DNA of 64,000 nt from Pseudoalteromonas viridis (GCF_017742995.1 NZ_CP072425.1:3224001-3288000); one strand, 5' to 3'. Positions 1-9,310 are shown, counted from the first letter of the stretch. The notes: generated by a model from the letters alone, not told the origin. A program made the numbers and translations.

Positions 1-2
1 AT

Positions 3-515
3 AATCGAGACACACCCTATCAGGGAACTGAGGAAGTGACCTATCAGAACATTGTTTTTGGTCTGGACACGCAAACGATGTCGGTTACAACGGCATCCTG
101 GCTCGATATACCTCATTCGTTTTCGTTGCTCACAAAAGCCTATGCTTTGTCGCCCGTACCGTTTCAAACAGAAGAGAACATCGTTTCAATTAACATTACG
201 TCAGCGTCCGATTTTAGCCAGGCCTATCCATCAGGTAGCAATCTGAATACACTGTTCTCGGTGACCTATACAGATACACTGAATAAGTACTACAGCTATA
301 AAAACGAGATAAAAACGTTTTTTACCGTTGAGGAGTATGTGCAATATGGTCAGGCTAATGGCGGGCTAAATGCCGGGTTTACACGCAATCTGGTGTTGAA
401 TACCGGGCCAGACTATCCTGTGAATATGACTTTTTATATTGAGATTGAGCTGGATAATGGCAAGACCTTCTACCTTGAAACGCAAGAAGTTGCCTTTAAA
501 CACACGGATAATTAA
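3..515 (+). CDS. Hypothetical protein, 5' end outside window
   Basis: The reading frame is open from base 3 with no stop, so the gene probably begins before the window. The first possible internal start is a GTG at 36, which has no clear ribosome binding site. The visible 171 residues are rich in Thr, Tyr, Asn and Asp, with alternating hydrophobic residues in the last third. That suggests a beta-rich, possibly exported or surface domain. I recognise no family or catalytic motif. It is followed by a separate gene on the same strand after about 100 bases. Confidence 0.55.
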   Translation, partial: NRDTPYQGTEEVTYQNIVFGLDTQTMSVTTASWLDIPHSFSLLTKAYALSPVPFQTEENIVSINITSASDFSQAYPSGSNLNTLFSVTYTDTLNKYYSYKNEIKTFFTVEEYVQYGQANGGLNAGFTRNLVLNTGPDYPVNMTFYIEIELDNGKTFYLETQEVAFKHTDN

Positions 516-619
516 GGCCTAGTTAAGTGCCATGGGGTCATATTAATGTCCGATTGACCCCAAATAAAATACAAGTCACAGTATCTGCACTTAAAATTAT
601 AATAAAACAGGAACCACAC

Positions 620-1030
620 ATGGCGGAACAACTGTTGCCATATCAACTAACCATTTTGGTGCTCGGCCTGTCGGGCGCATTATTCTTAATCCAACTGGCA
701 ATTGTCGATATTGTCGCCATTAAGCAAAAACATCCACCAGGCGTGGCGGTTGCTCAGGATCCCGATGACTGGCTATTTCGTTGTAATCGGGTATTTGCCA
801 ATAGCAACGAAACGCTGGGGATCCTTGTGCTGGTCGTGCTCTTTGCGTTGTTTTCTGGCGCTGATCCTTTGTGGCTCAATGCACTTGCCCTGGTATACCT
901 GGCATCCAGAATCGGACATATGTTGTGTTATTACATTGGCCAAAAATTATTGCGCAGTATTGCATTTGGTATCTGTTACCTGAGTCTGTTTGGGATATTC
1001 ACCACCGGGTTATCAGCCTGGCTCAAATGA
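620..1030 (+). CDS. MAPEG family membrane protein
   Basis: This is a 136-residue integral membrane protein with four hydrophobic segments (about residues 8-30, 58-80, 80-100 and 108-130). The DPDDWLFRCNRVFANSNET segment between TM1 and TM2 carries the polar N-x-x-E pattern typical of the MAPEG family (membrane-associated proteins in eicosanoid and glutathione metabolism). Bacterial members of this size are mostly uncharacterised, and a glutathione-linked activity is only inferred. The ATG at 620 is preferred over an upstream in-frame start at 527 because ACAGGAAC lies just before it and the hydrophobic helix starts right after it. Confidence 0.75.
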   Translation: MAEQLLPYQLTILVLGLSGALFLIQLAIVDIVAIKQKHPPGVAVAQDPDDWLFRCNRVFANSNETLGILVLVVLFALFSGADPLWLNALALVYLASRIGHMLCYYIGQKLLRSIAFGICYLSLFGIFTTGLSAWLK

Positions 1031-1045
1031 GCATGACTTGCAAAC

Positions 1046-2665
1046 TCACAGCTTAAACTGGCTGGTTGCCGCGACCAGCCTGTCTGATGCTTCATGCAAT
1101 CGGTGCGACACGTCGTCAAGATCAGCAAATGACGCATGTACCTGCTGTTGTCCTTCGTTCATCTGCTCAATGGTATCGGCAACCTGAGCCGCTACGGAGC
1201 TTTGCTGTTCTGTGGCCGACGCGATTTGATTGTTCATCAGCGTAATGTTGGCAATTTTAGATTGTATCTCTTCCAGTGCTTGTCCTGCTTTTAACGCCCG
1301 GCTTTCATTACTTGCAGCTTGTTCGTCGGCCTGGCTCATCATTTTAACGCTATGATCTGCTGCGTTTTGTAATGAGTCGAGCAGGGCGCGTATTTCAGTA
1401 GTCGCGTCGCCTGTGCGCGATGCCAGGGTTCTGACCTCATCTGCAACGACGGCAAAACCTCGACCTTGCTCACCAGCTCGGGCTGCCTCAATGGCCGCGT
1501 TGAGCGCAAGCAGATTCGTTTGCTCTGCGATTGAGCTGATCACGTCCAAAATAGACGAGACATTACCGGTGCCTTTAGCGAGATCGTTCACGGCCTCGGC
1601 GGCATGGCTGATCTGCTGGTTTAACTCTTTTGAATTGGCAATGGTGTCTGTAACGGCAGTCAGACCGTTATGGGCTTCCTGCTCGGTTTCATGTGCTGCG
1701 GTATTGGCAGCTGACGCTGCTTCACTGATACTGGCAATGGACTGGATCAGCTCATTAATCGATTGCTGCGTCTGTGACGCGTGAGCAGACTGGGTATTGG
1801 TCACTTCTCTGACTTTTTCTGTGCTGTGTACCAGTTTTTCCGAGGTATCGAGCAGCGGCTGAGACACCGACATAACACCATTGATGGCCGAGGTCAGGGT
1901 ATCCATAAACTTGTTGAAGTTTTGTGCTGTGCGTCCCAGTTCATCTTTGCCCAGCACCTTAATGCGCTGGTTCAAATCCCCATGTCCGTCAGCCAGTTCT
2001 CGCAGTGAGGATCTCAACTCGTTGGCGGTAAAACTGATGTTGCGGGCCACCGACAGCGCGACGATGACAAGTAAAATAGTTAAGACGACGCCGGATTGAA
2101 TAGACAACCACAGACCATCATTGCCGCTTTGATAGGCTTTCTTAATGGTTGCCTGAAACAGTGCATCGACGCTTTGTTGGTAAGCGTTCAGATCGTTGTC
2201 GGCTTGCTCGAACAGCTCCGATTTTTGTTTTGCTTTAGCGGGTAAGGTACTGAAGTCAATGGTGTCGTTGATCATACCTTGCGCGATTTGTTCAGACAGC
2301 GCTTTGTATTGCTCTATTACGCCCAGCTGGCGCTGAATTTGTGTGGCGTTGTCAAGGTCCAGCACGCGCAGTTCATCCAGATTGGTTTTCAAATCCTGCA
2401 CTGTTTGCGACGCCTGATTCAACACATCATTATCTGCAAACGAAACGGCCTGACTGTAGAGCTCATCTGCGCGGCGGATAAGCACACTGTTGATGGTCGA
2501 CAACTGAACGGTTTTATAGATTTGCTTCTCGAGCAATCTCAGCTCTTTTTGCGTGCTTTGAAAGGCGAAGAAGTTAATGAGCAGGTTTGCGGTAAATACG
2601 GATACCGACAGAGCGACGATCAGACAAATTTTGTAAAATAGCGGTAGGTTTTTAAACCATTGCAT
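1046..2665 (-). CDS. Methyl-accepting chemotaxis protein
   Basis: This is a transmembrane chemoreceptor that signals to CheA/CheW. Its 539 residues show TM1 at about 10-33, a periplasmic helical sensor of about 150 residues, TM2 at about 188-210, a HAMP linker, and a long cytoplasmic signalling coiled coil. The conserved hairpin tip is visible as [20 protein letters not shown] followed by [12 protein letters not shown]. The sensor region is all-helical and its ligand cannot be told. The ATG at 2665 has GGAG nine bases upstream; an in-frame TTG at 2680 would overlap that ribosome binding site and is rejected. It stands alone, convergent with the MAPEG gene. Confidence 0.93.
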   Translation of the reverse strand: MQWFKNLPLFYKICLIVALSVSVFTANLLINFFAFQSTQKELRLLEKQIYKTVQLSTINSVLIRRADELYSQAVSFADNDVLNQASQTVQDLKTNLDELRVLDLDNATQIQRQLGVIEQYKALSEQIAQGMINDTIDFSTLPAKAKQKSELFEQADNDLNAYQQSVDALFQATIKKAYQSGNDGLWLSIQSGVVLTILLVIVALSVARNISFTANELRSSLRELADGHGDLNQRIKVLGKDELGRTAQNFNKFMDTLTSAINGVMSVSQPLLDTSEKLVHSTEKVREVTNTQSAHASQTQQSINELIQSIASISEAASAANTAAHETEQEAHNGLTAVTDTIANSKELNQQISHAAEAVNDLAKGTGNVSSILDVISSIAEQTNLLALNAAIEAARAGEQGRGFAVVADEVRTLASRTGDATTEIRALLDSLQNAADHSVKMMSQADEQAASNESRALKAGQALEEIQSKIANITLMNNQIASATEQQSSVAAQVADTIEQMNEGQQQVHASFADLDDVSHRLHEASDRLVAATSQFKL

Positions 2666-2980
2666 AACCTTAATCTCCAAGGGATGTGCTGTATCTTTGT
2701 CAGCACTACAGCCCTGTAATGCGCGGATAAGTTGTTCAGTCCACTAACAAGTTTTAGCCATAAGGCAAAAAAATGCCAATTGTTTAGCTAAATTTAATAA
2801 ACGCCCATATGACTCAAACCAGCCTTTAGCAACTTTCACCCTGTGTTGCTGAAGAAATAGCACAAAGCGCGACCTAACTGGCTGTTAAAAGTTGGCTAAT
2901 TTTTAACCTTGCTACTACTTTGAAGGGGGAAGTTTGTGCACAAAACTTCTTGATTCTGCCACTCACATGAGGAAACGATT
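2666..2980. promoter_or_regulatory. Divergent intergenic region with near-palindrome
   Basis: This 315-base stretch separates the chemoreceptor from the PstS-like gene and must hold both promoters. A near-perfect 19-base inverted repeat (AAGTTTGTGCACAAAACTT, 2930-2948, centred on GTGCAC) lies about 32 bases before the PstS-like start codon. It is a plausible protein-binding site, but no regulator can be named. GAGGAAA at 2969-2975 is the ribosome binding site of the downstream gene. I see no reading frame that looks coding. Confidence 0.4.
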
Positions 2981-3421
2981 ATGTCAATCTCTGTCAAGAA
3001 GGTGTGTTGCGCTGCCATGTATGGCGCCGCACTCCTGGGTATGGCCCAGTCCCTGCCCGTACATGCCGAAGTTGTCGTCATTGTCCATCCAAGCAATGAC
3101 TCATCCTTTGATCAGGATGAAATCAAGAAGATATTCTTAGGAAAAACAAAGTCTTTCTCTAATGGCCGCAATGCGATTTTGATCAGTTCCAGTGCGGATG
3201 ACCCGGCGACCGACGAGTTTAACGAAAAGGTGATAGGCCGCTCCAGCAGCCAGGTGAAAGCCTACTGGTCTAAAATTTTGTTCACAGGAAAGGGCACGCC
3301 CCCACAGGAAATGAGCTCGGCTCAGGAGGTGATCTCCACTGTGGCATCAAACCCCGATGCGATCGGATACATTGACGCGAGTGCCGCAACGGACTCGGTC
3401 AAGGTTGTTGCGAAATTTTAA
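2981..3421 (+). CDS. Short PstS-like phosphate-binding-family protein
   Basis: The 146-residue exported protein has a signal peptide (residues 1-29, cut after HAE) and a half-size PBP-like domain of the type annotated as phosphate ABC transporter substrate-binding. Key segments are VIVHPSN, IFLGKTKSF, KVIGRSSSQVKAYWSK, LFTGKG and IGYIDAS. Full PstS proteins are about 320-350 residues, so this is a compact relative, and no permease or ATPase genes are nearby. Its closest visible relative is the protein at 5912-6316. It starts a run of four same-strand genes with two porins, so a role in envelope uptake is inferred. Phosphate as ligand is unproven. Confidence 0.75.
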   Translation: MSISVKKVCCAAMYGAALLGMAQSLPVHAEVVVIVHPSNDSSFDQDEIKKIFLGKTKSFSNGRNAILISSSADDPATDEFNEKVIGRSSSQVKAYWSKILFTGKGTPPQEMSSAQEVISTVASNPDAIGYIDASAATDSVKVVAKF

Positions 3422-3433
3422 TAGGGCATAATC

Positions 3434-4570
3434 ATGAAAAAATTATTAGCATTCTCATCTTGTTTGTCTTTATTACTGTCAGCATCGGCCATGGCTGATA
3501 TGCGGATCAGCGGATATGGCTCTATCATTGCGGGTAAAACACTAGGCACAGTGGACGACCCGCTCAACCCGGGTCAAACACGCGACGAAATTTTAACGGC
3601 TGATTTCTATGATGTAGGTCAGTACGATAATGACATCACCTTTAATGCCGAGTCCATTTTAGCTGTACAGGCTGTGGTTGATCTCAATGAAAAGTTCTCA
3701 GTCACTGCGCAGCTGGTGGCAAAAGGGGTCGACGATTTTGAGCCTGAATTCGACTGGTATTATGTGACCTATCAGGCCTCAGATCAGCTCACCCTGATGG
3801 CAGGACGTCGTAATATCCCCATGTACTATTTCTCGGAATTTTCAGAGGTGGGCTATGCTTACCCCTGGATGCGACCCCCTTCAAACTTATATTGGTGGCA
3901 GGTTACCCAATTTAACGGGGTGCATGCTATGTATAATTTTGAACTGGGAGATTACAGCAACACGCTGACCTTTTTCTACGGTAACGAATACTCAGACGAT
4001 AACGTCGAAATGCTTTACTACGATAAGCTGTATGGTGGTAACGCGCGCACCGTCAATGAATTCTGGACCGATATCACCGGGATGAACTGGAACATTTCTG
4101 GCGACAATTTCGACCTGAGGTTTGTCTACTTCCAGAATGACCGCGACAGAGAAACCATTCAGCAAGACGGCAGTATTGACCCTTACACACCGTTTTCTCA
4201 GACCTTTATCGGCCTCGGCGGCAGCATCAACTTAAGTCAGTTCACCGTTCTTTTTGACGCCAACTTCGTTGATTACGATGATGACTTGGGCACTGAATTT
4301 CCGACTTACCTAGTGTCGGTTGTTTATCACTGGGATGATATTCAACCCTATGTATCTTACTCCAAAGCCGATCATGAGCGCACCAAAGTCCCGACCGAAG
4401 ATCTCGAAGAGCATTACATGCTGAGCTTTGGCGTGCGTTACGACTTTATGCCCAAAGCGGCGTTCAAAGTTCAGTACGATAAGTTTGTCGACCAGGGCGA
4501 TGTGCCTAATGGCTGGGCCTATCATGGCGATTCTCGCACCATTAGTATGGGTGTCGACTTTGTTTTTTAG
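3434..4570 (+). CDS. Gram-negative porin (first of two)
   Basis: The product is a 378-residue outer-membrane beta-barrel protein. It has a signal peptide (1-21, cut after AMA), then alternating aromatic/hydrophobic strands, and it ends in the barrel-assembly signature GVDFVF with C-terminal Phe. The N-terminus, DMRISGYGSIIAGK, is typical of trimeric porins of Vibrionales and Alteromonadales. The solute is unknown. It begins 12 bases after the PstS-like gene and is probably co-transcribed with it. It is clearly related in layout to the porin at 4702-5901 (shared FxAxxSLxALQA-like and KxxDDF segments near residues 55-85), but the two have diverged strongly. Confidence 0.85.
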   Translation: MKKLLAFSSCLSLLLSASAMADMRISGYGSIIAGKTLGTVDDPLNPGQTRDEILTADFYDVGQYDNDITFNAESILAVQAVVDLNEKFSVTAQLVAKGVDDFEPEFDWYYVTYQASDQLTLMAGRRNIPMYYFSEFSEVGYAYPWMRPPSNLYWWQVTQFNGVHAMYNFELGDYSNTLTFFYGNEYSDDNVEMLYYDKLYGGNARTVNEFWTDITGMNWNISGDNFDLRFVYFQNDRDRETIQQDGSIDPYTPFSQTFIGLGGSINLSQFTVLFDANFVDYDDDLGTEFPTYLVSVVYHWDDIQPYVSYSKADHERTKVPTEDLEEHYMLSFGVRYDFMPKAAFKVQYDKFVDQGDVPNGWAYHGDSRTISMGVDFVF

Positions 4571-4582
4571 TTCGTATGGTGA

Positions 4583-4657
4583 GTTTGTTTATTCGCTCAT
4601 TGCATTGCCGGCCGGCGGGATGAGATATCGCCTCTGGCAATGCAATGACAAACAAAC
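4583..4657 (+). terminator. Long hairpin between the two porin genes
   Basis: A 75-base inverted repeat fills most of the gap between the porins. A perfect 13-bp inner stem pairs 4597-4609 (TCATTGCATTGCC) with 4636-4648. An 8-bp outer stem pairs 4583-4590 (GTTTGTTT) with 4650-4657. The loop itself contains GGCG/CGCC. No T run follows, so this is more likely an mRNA processing or stability element, or a weak terminator, than a classical intrinsic terminator. It could set different expression levels for the two porins. Confidence 0.6.
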
Positions 4658-4701
4658 CAGGACTCTCTGTGCTCAAAAAGACCAACGAGTAGGATATAAC
4701 T

Positions 4702-5901
4702 ATGAACTGTAATAATGCGATAAAGTGGGTGATTGGGGGCGTGATGGTGACGAGTAGTTTCACCAGCTATGCCGAAATAGTGTTTAACGGGTTTGCTTCT
4801 TTGCGGGCGACGGCTGCCGACAGTGATGGCGGCACATCACCATTTGAGACATTGCATGGGGATGGCGATATTTCGTTTTCCGACGAATCCCTGTTTGCCC
4901 TTCAGGCCCGGGCTGATCTGGGTAGTGGCCTCAGCGCGACTGTTCAGCTGCTGGCTGAGGGGAAAGATGACTTTGATGCAGAAGCGAGGTGGGCTTATGT
5001 CAGCTACGAAATCAACCCGCAGCACACCGTGAGCATGGGGCGCTTTGCCAACCCCAGCTTCTATCAGTCCGAATATCAAAACGTCGGCTATACCCACAAC
5101 TTTGGCCGGTTACCAAAGGCGGTGTACGTAGGTTTCGATTTTACCACAATTGAAGGGGTCTCCCTTGACAGCAACTTTGTATTTGGAGAATACGCACTTT
5201 CTACCAAGCTATTATTCGGCAGCTGGCGCGGGACCACTTACCTTGCCGCAACACAACAAGACGAAACGTTTGGCTTTAAGGATGAAATTTCCGTGCGCCT
5301 TGAACTGACTAAAGGCTGGTGGACTGTCTATGGTGGCTTTTTTATCGTTGAAATTGAAGGCGGAAGCGTAGATACCAATGCCATTTTAGGCAATGCGCAA
5401 CAGGCAATTGCACTGGCGCAATCACAAGGGGCAAGTGCAGCTCAGGTTAAAGCCTTTGAAGATGCGGTGACCTGGGATGGTAAAAACGGTCTCTATGGTT
5501 ATACCGGATTTCACATTGATTACGACCGAGTAATTTTGGATTTTGAATATGCCGATTATGGCGTAGAAGATTCTTCTGACGGTTTTAATCAGGTATGGTA
5601 CACCGCCTTTGGGTATCGTGTGTTTGATGACACCATAGTGACTATTCACCATGAGAAATTCTTACAAGATAACAAGGACCTGGATTTCCTTAATGGGGTC
5701 GATCAGCCAACCCTCAAGGCGACGGGAGTCGCCATCAGAAATAGCCTGGCATTGCGTGAGTTTGATGGAATAGGGCTGTCAGTGCGCTATGACTTTCACC
5801 CTAACGCCGCACTGAAGTTTCAATATGTCGCAGGGGAAGATACCCGGCCCTCGGTCGGAGATTATTCCATCTGGAGTGCTGGCGTAGATCTGATTTTTTA
5901 A
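4702..5901 (+). CDS. Gram-negative porin (second of two)
   Basis: The product is a 399-residue outer-membrane porin-like protein with a signal peptide (about residues 1-24, SYA-E) and a beta-barrel ending in the canonical SAGVDLIF. An AQ-rich insertion around residues 230-255 (GNAQQAIALAQSQGASAAQ) looks helical and is unusual for a barrel strand; it may be a constriction or surface loop. AGGATATAACT precedes the ATG. The gene follows the first porin after a long hairpin and precedes the second PstS-like gene by 10 bases. Substrate unknown. Confidence 0.83.
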   Translation: MNCNNAIKWVIGGVMVTSSFTSYAEIVFNGFASLRATAADSDGGTSPFETLHGDGDISFSDESLFALQARADLGSGLSATVQLLAEGKDDFDAEARWAYVSYEINPQHTVSMGRFANPSFYQSEYQNVGYTHNFGRLPKAVYVGFDFTTIEGVSLDSNFVFGEYALSTKLLFGSWRGTTYLAATQQDETFGFKDEISVRLELTKGWWTVYGGFFIVEIEGGSVDTNAILGNAQQAIALAQSQGASAAQVKAFEDAVTWDGKNGLYGYTGFHIDYDRVILDFEYADYGVEDSSDGFNQVWYTAFGYRVFDDTIVTIHHEKFLQDNKDLDFLNGVDQPTLKATGVAIRNSLALREFDGIGLSVRYDFHPNAALKFQYVAGEDTRPSVGDYSIWSAGVDLIF

Positions 5902-5911
5902 GGGGGAAACA

Positions 5912-6316
5912 ATGAAAGCGATAATCCTTGCAGGTTTTATGGGCCTGTCATATTCAAGCTGGGCGGTTGATGTTGTTGTGCACCCTTCAAATACGGTCGC
6001 GCTGGACAAAAGCCAGATAGAGCAAATTTTTTTGGGTAAACTCAAAACCTTTACCGGCTCTGATAAAGCCGTGCCGGTTAGCCAGTCCGAGACCAGTACG
6101 GCAAGTGAGGAGTTCTACAGTAAAGTGATAGGGCGAAACCCTACTCAGCTTAAGGCTTATTGGTCAAAGCTGCTGTTTACCGGCAAAGGGCAACCACCGA
6201 AAAAATTGGCAAGCGACGAGGAAGTGCTAAAAACGGTGGCGGCAGATCCGAGCATTATTGGTTATGTTAGCAGTGGCAGTGCCGATGGCAGTGTCAGAGT
6301 GGTTGCGTCCTTTTAG
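5912..6316 (+). CDS. Short PstS-like phosphate-binding-family protein
   Basis: The 134-residue exported protein has a signal peptide of about 18 residues (SSWA-V). It is homologous along its whole length to the protein at 2981-3421; both share VHPSN, IFLGK, KVIGR, LKAYWSKLLFTGKG and VxVVAxF. GGGGGAAACA lies just before its ATG, 10 bases after the porin stop, so it is translated from the same transcript. The gene order is then PBP, porin, porin, PBP, suggesting a two-pair duplication with rearrangement. The last four bases overlap the stop of the convergent gene at 6313. Confidence 0.75.
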   Translation: MKAIILAGFMGLSYSSWAVDVVVHPSNTVALDKSQIEQIFLGKLKTFTGSDKAVPVSQSETSTASEEFYSKVIGRNPTQLKAYWSKLLFTGKGQPPKKLASDEEVLKTVAADPSIIGYVSSGSADGSVRVVASF

Positions 6317-7110
6317 CGCAGCAGATCATGAAACTGATCGACCACATTTGAGTACAGGAAGCTTTGTTCAAGCAAGGCTTCCATCAACCCTTCGCGCTTG
6401 GCTTTGATGATGGCCGCTTCCAGCACTTCCTTGTCAGCCAGACAAGGGCTCTGATTAGACAGGGCCAGATAGACAGGGTTGATATGTACGGGCTCTGGTA
6501 ACATGGCAAGGGGTAAAGACTGCTCATTGTACAGGTTTAACCAACTGCTGATGGCCTGCCACTGTGGGGCAATAAAGTAATCGATGCGATCCAGCGCCAG
6601 CATTTTAAGGGCTTTTTCAACGCTGTCTGCGGTCGTCAGGGTCAGCTGGGTGAGATCAAATCCGCTGTGGCTAAGTGTGGCTGATTTTGCACCTCGTAAG
6701 GTCGCGCCTCTGAGTGGTAGAAGTGCGTGCAAGTTACGCAGCGGTAATTCTCGGCGTCGATAAAACACACTGTATGCAGACGTTGTCAGAGGGGGCTCTA
6801 AATAGGTAAACCACTCAGGCGGATAGTGGGTGCTTTGCAAACCAACCAGCAAGTCGATATGGCCATCTCTTGTCCAGTGAATGGCTCTGAGCCAGGGCAT
6901 GGGCTTTGCTATTTTTATCCGTGTTTGTTTAGGTAAAATTTGTCGAACAAAATCAAAGCCAATTCCCTGCAACCTGTCTTCCCTAATGGCATAGCTGATG
7001 GGCGGGGCATCAGGGCTGCCACCAATGCGTATCAAAGAGCACGTAGCAAAACTATGTTTACTCATCAATAAGCTAAGGATTAAGAGCGCTATAACATAGG
7101 GGCGTTGCAC
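6313..7110 (-). CDS. Periplasmic solute-binding protein (SBP_bac_3-like)
   Basis: This 265-residue protein has a signal peptide (about 1-22, SFA-T) and a two-lobe fold of the family-3 extracellular solute-binding type. Typical elements are PPISYAIREDRLQGIGFDFV near residue 35 and DGHIDLLVGL near 90. The pattern is that of the amino-acid-binding-like orphan proteins abundant in Alteromonadales, which are found without permease genes. Ligand unknown. It starts with GTG at 7110, immediately before a clear signal peptide, though its ribosome binding site is weak. Confidence 0.75.
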   Translation of the reverse strand: MQRPYVIALLILSLLMSKHSFATCSLIRIGGSPDAPPISYAIREDRLQGIGFDFVRQILPKQTRIKIAKPMPWLRAIHWTRDGHIDLLVGLQSTHYPPEWFTYLEPPLTTSAYSVFYRRRELPLRNLHALLPLRGATLRGAKSATLSHSGFDLTQLTLTTADSVEKALKMLALDRIDYFIAPQWQAISSWLNLYNEQSLPLAMLPEPVHINPVYLALSNQSPCLADKEVLEAAIIKAKREGLMEALLEQSFLYSNVVDQFHDLLR

Positions 7111-7284
7111 AATTTTACCGCGTACTCAGGTGAAGGCTGTTATTAGTTATAGCTCAATTTTGTTTGTTTTTCGCGATGCGATTATTACCCCATCAATCTC
7201 TCAGGTCTAACAATGGATGGCGCAGGCAGTTAGCAGTTGTATTTTGATCACTGTCTCTTATCCCAATCTATTCAGGCAATAGAA

Positions 7285-7758
7285 TTAAGTTATGGCACGA
7301 ATAATGATGCCGGGATCGGTGATCCCTTCTTTTTTCAGCGCTTCCTGAATGTTCTTTATCATATCAAAATACTGTTCCTGCAACTGCATCAGGTACTGGC
7401 TTTTCATTTCAGTCAATTGCTGAGTTGCTTCGTCCGGTTCGCGCTCTGTTTGCAGTGCCATTAACTCTTCTTTGAGTAAGGTCATTTCCTCTTTGAGCTT
7501 TTCAAGGCGTTCCAGCATACGTTGGATATAGGCAGGGACATCCTCAAACTCCTCAGCGTCTTCTTTGGCTTTTTCTCCGGACAGTATATGCTTGTCTTCA
7601 TTAGATAAGGTCATGCCTTGCGTTTCTTCTGTGGTGTCTGTTACTGACTCCGCTGTCTGCGCCTCTTTGGTTGCAGCTGCTTCATCTGTGGTGACTGCAG
7701 CTGGCTTGCTCTGAAAAGTAGAAATGTCTCTGGATGTCTGGTGAATTAAAAATGTCAT
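7285..7758 (-). CDS. Hypothetical coiled-coil protein
   Basis: This 157-residue soluble protein has no signal peptide or membrane segment. The N-terminal third is low-complexity and rich in Ala, Thr and Glu, so probably disordered. Residues about 75-140 form a highly charged Leu/Glu/Lys heptad pattern (MLERLEKLKEEMTLLKEEL), clearly a coiled coil. The ATG at 7758 is chosen because AGGGAAAG lies at normal spacing; the longer frame to 7776 is not supported. It is monocistronic, between an orphan binding protein and a TetR operon. Function unknown. Confidence 0.7.
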   Translation of the reverse strand: MTFLIHQTSRDISTFQSKPAAVTTDEAAATKEAQTAESVTDTTEETQGMTLSNEDKHILSGEKAKEDAEEFEDVPAYIQRMLERLEKLKEEMTLLKEELMALQTEREPDEATQQLTEMKSQYLMQLQEQYFDMIKNIQEALKKEGITDPGIIIRAIT

Positions 7759-7862
7759 AGCACTTTCCCTGATCACACTTGGCTAAACACACTAAGTATT
7801 GGTTAATACTTTTATCTTAATCTTTATCGACACAAATTCGGACTGCTTTAGGATAAAAGTCA

Positions 7863-8252
7863 CTACAAACGCGACAGCCTCCGTCGCTGGCTGCCTTTTA
7901 ATACAGGCAAGGCGCCAAGTAGAATTAACAAATAAGCGCCAGACAACGGCATAATGATTGCTATCACCACACCAAATATAAACAGGGCGGGAGACAGTAT
8001 GCGTGGGACGGGCACCTGATGCGCATCAAGATGGCGCAGCAGCATACCCAGTAACAGTAATGCACACCCAAAGCTTAAAAACCACACGATGGCCTCACGG
8101 TCAAACAGCATATTTCCCTGTTTCATGGTGGTTGCAAACCAGCCTTCATGATGCATTTCGACGAGTAAATCCCAGCCCATCAACAAACCGACCAGATTGT
8201 GAAGCAGGCCTGTGGCTATCAGCCCATTTCCTAAAAAAGCGGCGCGATTCAT
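7863..8252 (-). CDS. Small membrane protein, DUF6463-like
   Basis: The product is a 129-residue polytopic membrane protein with four predicted helices (about residues 8-26, 52-74, 82-100 and 100-118) and a basic tail. The arrangement GNGLIATGLLHNLVG and the hydrophobic layout fit the uncharacterised family often labelled DUF6463; I am only moderately sure of that label. The start codon overlaps the stop of the tetR-type gene by four bases (ATGA), so it is the last gene of a three-gene operon. Function unknown; regulation by the adjacent TetR protein is inferred. Confidence 0.7.
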   Translation of the reverse strand: MNRAAFLGNGLIATGLLHNLVGLLMGWDLLVEMHHEGWFATTMKQGNMLFDREAIVWFLSFGCALLLLGMLLRHLDAHQVPVPRILSPALFIFGVVIAIIMPLSGAYLLILLGALPVLKGSQRRRLSRL

Positions 8253-8788
8253 AATAATGCCCTCAGTTGTGTTTTGGCTTGTTGCGAACTCAGTTCCAGA
8301 CAGTCCTTTACGGACAGGCGAGGGTAGAGCTGTTGAAGCCCAAGAAAGCTGGCGTAGCTGGTGGTTGCCAGTTGCTCAGCCTGGGTGGTGTCTAAACCCA
8401 ATTCAAGATAGCAGGTTTTAAGGTAGTCCTGACGCTGAGTGTCTATGGTGCACAAATGCTGCCCGATACTGGTGTCTTTCAGGGCCCAGGCACGAATATG
8501 CAGTTCAGCTTCTGTGTCTGTGGCCGCAATCGCCTCATCAAGCCGCTCCAGTCTGGTCATCGGACAGGGCTGAGTGTCGGCAATGGTGATCAGGCGTGCG
8601 GTAGCTTGCTCATACCAGTATGTCATCAGTGCATCGATAAAAGCCTGGCGGTTTTTAAAGTGGTGGTAAAAAGAGCCTTTGGTCACTTTTTTACGGCTAC
8701 ACAGGCGGTCTATGGTCAGGGCATCTGGCCCATGACTGATCAGCGTCTTTAGCGCAAATGCAAGCCAGCTTTGTTTTGCATCACTCAT
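8249..8788 (-). CDS. TetR family transcriptional regulator
   Basis: The 179-residue repressor has an N-terminal TetR helix-turn-helix (about residues 10-56) with the signature LTIDRLCSRKKVTKGSFYHHFKNR. An all-helical ligand and dimer domain follows. It overlaps the genes on both sides by four bases (ATGA junctions), so its translation is coupled to both. The perfect palindrome at 9311-9335, upstream of the first gene of the operon, is its most likely operator, which implies autoregulation. The inducer is unknown. Confidence 0.9.
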   Translation of the reverse strand: MSDAKQSWLAFALKTLISHGPDALTIDRLCSRKKVTKGSFYHHFKNRQAFIDALMTYWYEQATARLITIADTQPCPMTRLERLDEAIAATDTEAELHIRAWALKDTSIGQHLCTIDTQRQDYLKTCYLELGLDTTQAEQLATTSYASFLGLQQLYPRLSVKDCLELSSQQAKTQLRALL

Positions 8789-9285
8789 AGTCTGCCCGCC
8801 ATTTTGGCATTATGGATAACACTGCGAGCTATCAGGTAATGAAAGGGCAAAATGGCGTTGAGGTAAATGCGACCCGTTAAGGTTTTTGGATTTACCAAAG
8901 TGGATACTATCACCGTATTGTGTTGTTTTTTTACGCTCAGGAAAAAGGCCATATGGCGGTCTTCAGCGCAGCTGATGATTTCCTCTGGGTACTTTTCGCA
9001 GACACTCAGAAAGCCCGCCTGATCGCCTACATCCAGCTCATCACTGGCAGGCACCATGTTATTTTGCCCGACTGAAAAGCCAAACACGGCAACCAGCCTA
9101 TTTCTGAGTCGCATCAAGTGCGTCACCCAGCCGGGCATGGTATTAAAAATCCGATATTGTAACTGGCTGGGTGTTAGGGATGGTGTGTCGAGTGTAATTT
9201 GTAATGCGTCACGAAAATGGTGCGCACGTGCTTTGGCCTGAAGGCGATCGGGCACAGAGGTAAGACTCAAGATCTGACTAAACAT
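8785..9285 (-). CDS. DUF2867 family protein
   Basis: This 166-residue cytosolic protein resembles the uncharacterised DUF2867 family, seen in segments such as ADHFRDALQ-like and NALPFHYLIARSV-like (here AHHFRDALQ and NAILPFHYLIARSVIH). It is the first gene of the DUF2867-tetR-DUF6463 operon. The ATG at 9285 is preferred over 9315 because GGAG sits five bases upstream of it, and because the longer form would start close to the operator. DUF2867 genes commonly accompany TetR regulators; the activity is unknown. Confidence 0.8.
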   Translation of the reverse strand: MFSQILSLTSVPDRLQAKARAHHFRDALQITLDTPSLTPSQLQYRIFNTMPGWVTHLMRLRNRLVAVFGFSVGQNNMVPASDELDVGDQAGFLSVCEKYPEEIISCAEDRHMAFFLSVKKQHNTVIVSTLVNPKTLTGRIYLNAILPFHYLIARSVIHNAKMAGRL

Positions 9286-9310
9286 AAACAACTCCGTCTG
9301 ATAATCACTG

